Shown: positions 1 through 5,169 of the stretch, piece by piece
Layout: each line of letters starts with the position of its first letter
Position numbering within the stretch: the stretch's first letter is position 1
Source of the DNA: DATJFQ01 sp035495555
GTDB lineage: Bacteria > Acidobacteriota > Vicinamibacteria > Vicinamibacterales > 2-12-FULL-66-21
Reading direction: 5' to 3'
Length of the DNA: 17,597 nucleotides
Assembly: GCA_035495555.1 (NCBI GenBank)
Contig: DATJFQ010000008.1
Coordinates: 1 to 17,597 of the forward strand
Program-made: the position numbers and the translations under genes
Notes under the pieces: generated by a model
What the model was told of the DNA's origin: nothing
What the model saw: the letters and a program-made list of their open reading frames with translations, nothing else
Database searches by the model: none

Positions 1-239
1 GCAACATGGTCGGCGAGGCCGCCGTTGAGCGCCGCCTGCCGCGCGGGATTCTGCCCCTCGCCGGCCATGACGACGTTGCCCATGATGCATTCGTCGACAA
101 TCGCCGGATCGATCCCGGCGCGCCGCACTGCTTGCCGTACCGCAATCGCGCCCAGCTGCGGCGCCGTGAACGACTTCAAGCCGCCAAGGAACTTGCCCGT
201 CGGGGTTCGAACCGCTGAGACGATGACTGACTCGCGCAT
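1..239 (-). CDS. Acetyl-CoA acetyltransferase (thiolase), N-terminal part only
   Basis: This is the first 79 codons of a thiolase; the rest lies beyond the left edge. Translation from the ATG at 239 begins MRESVIVSAVRTPTGKFLGG, the classic thiolase start, in which the S-AVRTP-GKF-G pattern forms the first strand and loop of the fold. It continues with GNVVMAGEGQNPARQAA, the conserved region just before the active-site cysteine, which is not in the window. The family condenses two acyl-CoA units or cleaves 3-ketoacyl-CoA in the cytoplasm, in fatty-acid, butyrate or polyhydroxyalkanoate metabolism. The ATG lies six bases after the stop codon of the upstream DUF721 gene, so the two are probably co-transcribed. 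Biosynthetic and degradative thiolases cannot be told apart from this fragment. Confidence 0.93.
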   Translation of the reverse strand, partial: MRESVIVSAVRTPTGKFLGGLKSFTAPQLGAIAVRQAVRRAGIDPAIVDECIMGNVVMAGEGQNPARQAALNGGLADHV

Positions 240-245
240 ACAAAG

Positions 246-533
246 TTAGACTTCGCGAAGAACGGACACGTCCCGGACGGCGTCCTTGCCGAGTAACTGC
301 TGCAGCCGCGCGAGCACGGTCGCGCGGTTCCGGTGGACCTCCTGCGCCCATCGCTGATCGCGCGCACGGACGGTGACGACGTCGCCCGCCAACTCGACGG
401 TGGTGGCGCGCGCGATCGCCGGACCGACGGCAACGGACCACGCGAACGCGGTCCGCTCTTTCGACGACGGCTGCCGGCGGAGCAGCTCCGCGAGGACACC
501 GGGGACGAACGCCTGCAACGACTCCACGATCAC
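246..533 (-). CDS. DUF721 / DciA-like protein
   Basis: A small, basic cytoplasmic protein of about 95 residues, recognisable as DUF721. It has a leading helix (VPGVLAELLRR), the conserved AFAWSVAVGPAIARAT segment, and a strand-rich part (GDVVTVRARDQRWAQEV) followed by a helix ending in LLGKDAVRDVSV. This is the KH-like core found in DciA, the ancestral loader of the DnaB replicative helicase. Many acidobacterial members are only this short core, so a role in DNA replication is inferred from the family and not shown here. The start is uncertain. The longest reading begins at a GTG at 560, but a TACAAT -10-like box at 537-542 lies inside that extension, so I favour the GTG codons at 533 or 527. 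No clear Shine-Dalgarno sequence precedes any of them. The thiolase gene follows after six bases. Confidence 0.78.
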   Translation of the reverse strand: MIVESLQAFVPGVLAELLRRQPSSKERTAFAWSVAVGPAIARATTVELAGDVVTVRARDQRWAQEVHRNRATVLARLQQLLGKDAVRDVSVLREV

Positions 534-536
534 GCG

Positions 537-542
537 ATTGTA
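537..542 (-). promoter_or_regulatory. Possible extended -10 box of the DUF721-thiolase operon
   Basis: On the minus strand the sequence reads TGTTACAAT, which matches an extended -10 element (TG-N-TACAAT). Transcription would start near 530, only a few bases before the GTG at 527, giving a leaderless or nearly leaderless mRNA. No convincing -35 box is visible 16-18 bases upstream, so this is tentative. Confidence 0.3.
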
Positions 543-550
543 ACAGGTGA

Positions 551-760
551 ATGCGTACACCCGACACAGTGGGCCCGTGGACGTGCGACAAGTACGACGT
601 CTACGAGCGCGGACAGAAAAACGGGGACGTGTGCACGGTCAGTCCGTCCGCCCTTGGCCTGTCGGACAGCGACTTCGCCGTCACCAGACAGATGCAGACG
701 TTCTTCGCCGCGCTGCTGAAGTTCGCGCCGGCGGCACAAGCGAATCAGATGCTCAATTAG
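551..760 (+). pseudogene. Probable remnant of a DUF4412-like secreted protein
   Basis: A 69-codon frame whose product contains WTCDKYDVYERGQKNGDVCT followed by a segment like SALGLSDSDFAVTRQM. The pattern of a WTCDKYEV-like strand, a basic turn, a second cysteine and an ALG-(x)n-DFxVxRQ helix resembles, from memory, the C-terminal part of DUF4412-type exported proteins common in Acidobacteriota. Those proteins carry a signal peptide and a longer N-terminal half, both absent here. An in-frame TGA immediately precedes the ATG, and the product also stops early. The two cysteines would suit a periplasmic disulfide, yet there is no export signal. I therefore read it as a decayed or truncated copy; a genuine small cytoplasmic protein is less likely. 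The region upstream drives the divergent DUF721 gene. Confidence 0.4.
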
Positions 761-765
761 CAGAA

Positions 766-803
766 TGCCAGAAGTGCGGGATGACGATCCCGCGCTCCTG
801 GCA
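766..803. terminator. Long imperfect palindrome, probable terminator or REP-like element
   Basis: Two 17-base arms, 766-782 and 787-803, surround the loop GACG. They pair at 15 of 17 positions, and the inner seven (GCGGGAT/ATCCCGC) and outer six (TGCCAG/CTGGCA) pairs are perfect. The element lies just downstream of the stop codon of the secreted-protein gene (815) and of the remnant ending at 760, so it could end transcription in both directions. There is no U-tract on either strand. The bases 799-818 continue as degenerate TGGC(C/A)(A/T)Y units spaced six to seven bases, reaching into the stop codon. Confidence 0.6.
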
Positions 804-814
804 CTGGCCATTGG

Positions 815-1525
815 CTATTTCGTCATCGACAGGCCGCTCACTGTTGCCTCGGTGTTGTGAGCGAAGCGGATCCCATACACCCCGTCGGTCGACTTCAGCT
901 TGCCGGCGCCGACGACTTCGCTCTTCGGATAGCTCGCCACCTGCGTGCCGTTGATCGAGCACGTCACGTTGTCGCCCTTGACCGACATCGCGATCTCCTG
1001 CGTCACCGGCTGATCCTTGCCCGCGGCCTTGTGCACCGCCGCATTTGCTTCGCCACGCCCGCCGTTCATCTTGAACGCTGCGGGTCCAAATCCGCGGACG
1101 ATGAAGGTGCCGTTGCCGTAGGCCGCACAATAGAGGTACGTCGCCTGGGGCGTGCCCATGTCGTTGCCGCCGATCACGATCCCGTAGGGATGCGGGTGAT
1201 CGTTGAGGTTCATGTACTTCGGCTCGGTGAAGGTCGCCTTCACCGTGTAGTCGCCCGACGCCTTGTTGGCGGGGTTCCAGTACGTAATCGCCGGACCGGT
1301 GACCACGTGCAGATCGGTGCCCTGCTTCTCGAGCTTCGCGTCGCTGACTTTCTGGCCGGACTCCGTCGGGTCGACCATGCCCTGCCAGCCAGCGGCGTGG
1401 ATCCCGCCGTTCTCGACTTTGCGGGCGGTTTCCTGCATCTGCCCGTGATCCATCTGGGCACTCATGCCAGCGGGGACGAGCAGCGCGAGCGCGAGCGCAA
1501 ACGTTGAACCGTACACCAGACGCAT
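815..1525 (-). CDS. Secreted protein of unknown function
   Basis: A 236-residue protein with a clear Sec signal peptide: a basic start MRLVYG, a hydrophobic stretch rich in Ala and Leu, and a likely cleavage after GMSA near residue 23. The mature part begins with a Met/His/Gln-rich segment (QMDHGQMQ). It then forms a beta-rich domain with segments such as ITYWNPANKASGDYTVKATF, PHPYGIVIGG and DGVYGIRFAHNTEATVSG. This pattern suggests a concanavalin A/laminin-G-like jelly roll, as in DUF1080-type proteins, but I cannot assign an enzyme activity and see no catalytic motif. The start is well supported by AAGGAG seven bases upstream (1532-1537). It lies 88 bases downstream of the acylase gene on the same strand and may be co-transcribed, although a hairpin sits between them. 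Confidence 0.85.
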   Translation of the reverse strand: MRLVYGSTFALALALLVPAGMSAQMDHGQMQETARKVENGGIHAAGWQGMVDPTESGQKVSDAKLEKQGTDLHVVTGPAITYWNPANKASGDYTVKATFTEPKYMNLNDHPHPYGIVIGGNDMGTPQATYLYCAAYGNGTFIVRGFGPAAFKMNGGRGEANAAVHKAAGKDQPVTQEIAMSVKGDNVTCSINGTQVASYPKSEVVGAGKLKSTDGVYGIRFAHNTEATVSGLSMTK

Positions 1526-1531
1526 GCAGTT

Positions 1532-1537
1532 CTCCTT
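1532..1537 (-). promoter_or_regulatory. Ribosome binding site of the secreted-protein gene
   Basis: AAGGAG on the minus strand, seven bases before the ATG at 1525. It is one of the few strong Shine-Dalgarno sequences in the window and fixes this start. Confidence 0.8.
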
Positions 1538-1597
1538 CTTAGGTGAATGTGTCGTGCGCGGATCCCCATCCTATCTCACTCATGACCCTGTGCCGAC

Positions 1598-1633
1598 AAC
1601 TCCCACCTTGAGATTACTTGGGAATTGGGAGTT
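1598..1633 (-). terminator. Inverted repeat around the acylase stop codon
   Basis: AACTCCCA at 1598-1605 is the exact reverse complement of TGGGAGTT at 1626-1633 (and again at 1640-1647). On the minus strand these would form an eight-base-pair hairpin whose loop contains the TAA stop codon of the acylase. The same arm sequence recurs in the hairpin at 11589-11617. It has no U-tract, so it may act as a pause site, mRNA end protector or repeat remnant instead of a classical terminator. Confidence 0.4.
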
Positions 1634-3797
1634 GGGAATTGGGAGTTTTCTTCGCCCCGTCCTCCCCTGGGTGATACGTCTGCTCCGCATGCGCCTCGAC
1701 GTCGGAGCGATAGAAATACACCTCCCGGAGATCGCCACTTGCGTATCGAGATGCCTGATCGTTGAAATGCGGTGACGCCGGATCGCCGCTCAGCCCACCA
1801 GCCGTCACCGCCCGCGCGCGCACGCGATCGCCGAATTCCACCACCGCCACGAAGCTGTTCCCGTTGTAGCCGTACATCTTCTTCGTATTCGGATACCGAC
1901 GGGCCCCGAAGGAGGCCAGCGAACCCCAACGTGACGAGGTGAAGCCGACGGGGATCGACGGCTTCGAGTCATCGGCGTGCGGCGTGATCGCGTCGTCGTA
2001 GCGCTGGAATCGATTGACGTCACCCCAGGCGGTGCGCCACGTCCCGAAGTCCTGCGCGAGCTTGTCGGACGCCTGAGCGAGCGCGTTCAGCAGATCCTCC
2101 GCTGAAGCGCGGTTGATGCGGTTGCCGATCGTTTCTCCCCAGTAGACGGCAAGGGCGGTTGGCACCGACGATGTCGACCACCGGTAGTCCCAGTGGCGCA
2201 GCGCTTCGATCTGTTCCGCCAGTTTTTCCTTCAGCGGCGACCCTGCCGCCTCCTCGTCGTACGCCTTCAGCAGCGCGGGAAGATGATCGGCAAACCACGG
2301 CAGATAACTGTCGTACGCGGTCGCGATGAGGGTATCAATCGTGTAGTCGGTTCGGCTCGGAAACACCTTGAGCGCATGTTCGCCGCGCGGGCTCTCCTCC
2401 GTGCCGCGCTCGACGTAGACAGGGTAGTCGCTCCGCTTCGGACTGTTCTCCGGGCCGGCGGCCGACCACGGCCAGTTGTTCGAGTTGTACAGCCAGCCGT
2501 TCGGCGGGTTGAGCAGGTGCGGTGTCTCGTCCACCGACAGCAGCCCGTGCCAATCGGTCGCGGGATCGCTGCCGTCGACCGGCTTTGTCCAATCGAACTT
2601 CGGATCCCGCTTCGGGATGAAATTCGAATGGAAGTAGGCGATGTTGCCGTCGGCATCGGCGTAGATGGTGTTGTTGGACGAATTGGTGTGCAGTTGCATC
2701 GTGTCCACGAACGCCTTGTAGCTCCGCACCTTCGTCCGTCTGAACGACTGCGTGATGGCCTTGACGGGCTCCTGCATCAAACGCACGCTGATCCATTTCC
2801 CGTTCGCCTCCCGGACGACGGGCCCATGCTGCGTGAAGTACAGGGTGAACGTCTTCTGCTGCAGGCCCGATCCTGTCTTGTAGGAGATCGTCACCGTCCG
2901 CTTCGTGACCGGGCGTTCTTCGGAGCCGTATTTATAGAAGATGTCGTCGCCCTTCTTCACGATCGTCTCGGCGTATTCATCGATGTTGTCGACGCCGCTC
3001 GACGTGTGCATCCACCCGGCGCGTTCATTGAAACCCTGATAAACGAAGAACTGTCCCCAGGTGATCGCGCCGTACGCCTCGAGTCCCTCGTTGCTGACCA
3101 TCTGCGCTTCCTCCCGGAAGAAGAACGACGTATGCGGGTTGATGAGCAGCAGCGCGTGATGGTTCTTCTCGATTCTGGGTGAGATGGCGGCGCCGTTCGA
3201 GCCGGTCGGTTCGACGTATTCGTCGGGCGCGGGCGTGCCGCCACGCTCGGGAGGGGGGGCGCCGGCATAGAAGGCCGCCAGTTGCGTCAGGTTCACGCGC
3301 TCGATGTCGGGACCGATGCTGCCGTCGCTGAAGCTGAGCGGCATCCAGGGCTCGAAGTGCATGATGGCGCGCGGTTTCACCGACGGGTGGCTCGCGAGAT
3401 AGAAGTTCAAGCCATCAGCCCACGCCTGCAGGAGCTTTTTGAGCCACGGCTCGGTCCGTTCGTACTGCGCCTGCAGATCCGCCGGGTCGTTGATCAGGCG
3501 GTAGCGCAGGTCGTTGTAGATCGCGCGCTCGCCTTCGACCTCCGCCAGCCGTCCGAGCGACGTCAGGTAGTTGGTTTCCACGCGATTGAAGTCGTCTTCC
3601 GCCTGCGCATAGATCACGCCGAAGACTGCGTCGGCGTCCGTCCGCCCGTAGACGTGAGGGATGCCCCACGTGTCGCGAATGATCGTGATACCGCGGGCCT
3701 GCTCCGCCCAGCGGGCCTGATCGGCCCTGGCGTCCTGCGCTGCGGACGCGAGCGGCAGCGCGATGAGGACAGCCACGAACATCCATAGCTTCTTCAT
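1614..3797 (-). CDS. Penicillin acylase family Ntn-hydrolase, exported
   Basis: A 727-residue precursor of the penicillin/cephalosporin/AHL acylase family, which cleaves amide bonds in the periplasm after autocatalytic splitting into alpha and beta chains. Residues 1-20 are a signal peptide (MKKLWMFVAVLIALPLASAA). The alpha part carries ITIIRDTWGIPHVYGRTDAD and GVIYAQAEDDFNR. The likely processing site is TGS-NGAAISPR, with Ser200 as the new N-terminal nucleophile. Typical beta-chain motifs follow: LLINPH (about 217-222), GFNERAGWMHTSSGVDN (about 255-271), QHGPVV, and NTIYADADGNIAY, which holds the region of the conserved Asn. The start is the ATG at 3797; the frame stays open upstream, but that part overlaps the divergent adaptor gene and encodes no family sequence. 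The last ten residues (TPNSQLPIPK) are encoded by a heptamer repeat. Substrate is unknown. Confidence 0.92.
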   Translation of the reverse strand: MKKLWMFVAVLIALPLASAAQDARADQARWAEQARGITIIRDTWGIPHVYGRTDADAVFGVIYAQAEDDFNRVETNYLTSLGRLAEVEGERAIYNDLRYRLINDPADLQAQYERTEPWLKKLLQAWADGLNFYLASHPSVKPRAIMHFEPWMPLSFSDGSIGPDIERVNLTQLAAFYAGAPPPERGGTPAPDEYVEPTGSNGAAISPRIEKNHHALLLINPHTSFFFREEAQMVSNEGLEAYGAITWGQFFVYQGFNERAGWMHTSSGVDNIDEYAETIVKKGDDIFYKYGSEERPVTKRTVTISYKTGSGLQQKTFTLYFTQHGPVVREANGKWISVRLMQEPVKAITQSFRRTKVRSYKAFVDTMQLHTNSSNNTIYADADGNIAYFHSNFIPKRDPKFDWTKPVDGSDPATDWHGLLSVDETPHLLNPPNGWLYNSNNWPWSAAGPENSPKRSDYPVYVERGTEESPRGEHALKVFPSRTDYTIDTLIATAYDSYLPWFADHLPALLKAYDEEAAGSPLKEKLAEQIEALRHWDYRWSTSSVPTALAVYWGETIGNRINRASAEDLLNALAQASDKLAQDFGTWRTAWGDVNRFQRYDDAITPHADDSKPSIPVGFTSSRWGSLASFGARRYPNTKKMYGYNGNSFVAVVEFGDRVRARAVTAGGLSGDPASPHFNDQASRYASGDLREVYFYRSDVEAHAEQTYHPGEDGAKKTPNSQLPIPK
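1618..1645. repeat. Four tandem heptamers TTGGGA(A/G)
   Basis: Units at 1618-1624, 1625-1631, 1632-1638 and 1639-1645 read TTGGGAA, TTGGGAG, TTGGGAA, TTGGGAG on the plus strand, so the last base alternates and a 14-base period results. The repeat lies inside the 3' end of the acylase frame and encodes its last residues, ending two bases before the TAA codon. Confidence 0.9.
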
Positions 3798-3866
3798 GCG
3801 GCAGATGATAGTCGACGGGGAGTATTTGCGCGAAACGCGCGCGCACGCGACGGCGTAGTCCAGAGC

Positions 3867-3872
3867 AGGAGG
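3867..3872 (+). promoter_or_regulatory. Ribosome binding site of the adaptor gene
   Basis: A perfect AGGAGG, seven bases before the ATG at 3880. It fixes the start. The 82-base gap to the divergent acylase start must also hold both promoters; a TATCAT on the minus strand shortly before the acylase ATG is a possible -10 box without a clear -35. Confidence 0.8.
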
Positions 3873-3879
3873 CACGCGC

Positions 3880-5169
3880 ATGCGTCGTCCGCTGCTGCTC
3901 GGGGTTGCGGTGTTGATCGTCGTCGGTGTCGCGGCCGATCTCGCATTCGGTGTGAGGCATCGTGCACCGGTGAAGATCACGACTGCCCCGGTCACCGTCG
4001 GCCGCGTGCAGCGGGACATTCTCACCACCGGCACGCTCGAACCGACGACGACCGTGGAAGTCGGAACGCAGATTTCCGGAACGATCGCGAGCGTTGCGGT
4101 GGATTTCAACAGCGTCGTCCACAAGGGGGACGTGCTCGCGCGGCTGCAGCCGGAGAGCTACGAGGCGGATTTGTCGAGAGCTGAGGCGGCGCTGCTCGAC
4201 GCCAAAGCACAGTTGACGAACGCGAAGGTCTCCGCGGCGGATGCACAAACGAAGCTCGACCGCGCGCAGAAGGAGTATGCCGACGACCTGATCACCGAAG
4301 CGGACCTCGAGGCGGCGCAGGTCGCCGCACGCGATGCCGACGAGCAGGTGCTTGGCGCGCAGGCGCAAATCGTCACCGCAAGCGCCAGCGTCGATGCGGC
4401 CAGGGTCAACCTCCAGCACACGGTCATCACCTCGCCGATCGACGGCATCGTCGTCTCGCGCCAGGTCGATCCGGGGCAGACCGTTGCCGCGTCGATCCAG
4501 ACACCCGTGCTCTTCGAGCTTGCCCCGGGACTGCAGCACATGCAGCTCCAGGCCACGATCGACGAGGCGGAGATCGGCGGCGTCCGGTCGGGCGCGCCTG
4601 TGCAGTTCAGCGTCGATGCGTATCCCGACATGCGGTTTCGGGGAACCGTCAATCAGGTGCGGCTCGAACCGATCGAGGAGGCGACGAACAAACCGCTGCC
4701 GGTCGGATCGACCGCTGCCGCCGTCGACTCGACACCGGCCGCGCCGGGCACCGCCACACCCGGCACGGCGAGCGCGAACGCGCAGACACCAGCGGCCGGC
4801 GCGGTTGTGGGGTACATCGCCATCGCGAACGTGGAAAATCCCGACGACCGGCTTCGCCCGGGCATGACGGCGCTCGTGACGCTGCCGGGGGCATCGAAGG
4901 ACAACGTCACGCGCGTGCCGAACGCGGCGCTCGCCTTTCAACCGCCGCAGGATGTTCTGACGTCCCTGGGACAACAGGCGCAGCTTGCGCGCAAAGCCGC
5001 TGCGACCTCGAACGATCGCACCGGGGTCGTGTGGGAACTCGATTCGGCGGGAAAGCCAGAACCGGTGGCGATCAAGATGGGCCTCTCCGATTCCCAGTGG
5101 ACCGAAGTTGCCGGCGGCGCGCTGCACGCGAACGATCGCGTGATCACGTCGATGTCGCGCGCGGATTGA
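3880..5169 (+). CDS. MacA/HlyD-type periplasmic adaptor subunit
   Basis: A 429-residue membrane fusion protein. In the family it bridges an inner-membrane transporter and an outer-membrane channel for efflux. Residues 5-25 are one N-terminal membrane anchor. A first lipoyl half follows (TGTLEPTTTVEVGTQISGTI, about 50-70), with HKGDVLARLQPE at 81-92. An Ala-rich coiled-coil hairpin spans about 93-180, and the second lipoyl half (TVITSPIDGIVVSRQVDPGQT) about 181-201. The beta-barrel domain has VQFSVDAYPDMRFRGTVNQVR and, after an insertion, NPDDRLRPGMTA, the conserved MacA-type motif. Residues about 266-308 are an Ala/Thr/Pro-rich insertion of roughly 40 residues that MacA lacks. No ABC ATPase gene is adjacent. 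Its TGA directly abuts the stop codon of the convergent ADOP gene. Confidence 0.9.
   Translation: MRRPLLLGVAVLIVVGVAADLAFGVRHRAPVKITTAPVTVGRVQRDILTTGTLEPTTTVEVGTQISGTIASVAVDFNSVVHKGDVLARLQPESYEADLSRAEAALLDAKAQLTNAKVSAADAQTKLDRAQKEYADDLITEADLEAAQVAARDADEQVLGAQAQIVTASASVDAARVNLQHTVITSPIDGIVVSRQVDPGQTVAASIQTPVLFELAPGLQHMQLQATIDEAEIGGVRSGAPVQFSVDAYPDMRFRGTVNQVRLEPIEEATNKPLPVGSTAAAVDSTPAAPGTATPGTASANAQTPAAGAVVGYIAIANVENPDDRLRPGMTALVTLPGASKDNVTRVPNAALAFQPPQDVLTSLGQQAQLARKAAATSNDRTGVVWELDSAGKPEPVAIKMGLSDSQWTEVAGGALHANDRVITSMSRAD

Noticed and set aside
766..803. Terminal inverted repeat of an insertion sequence
   Set aside because: The two arms are separated by only four bases, with no transposase gene or target duplication in sight.
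3798..4124. N-terminal extension of the acylase frame by 109 codons
   Set aside because: It overlaps the start of the divergent adaptor gene, encodes no family sequence, and the signal peptide begins at the ATG at 3797.
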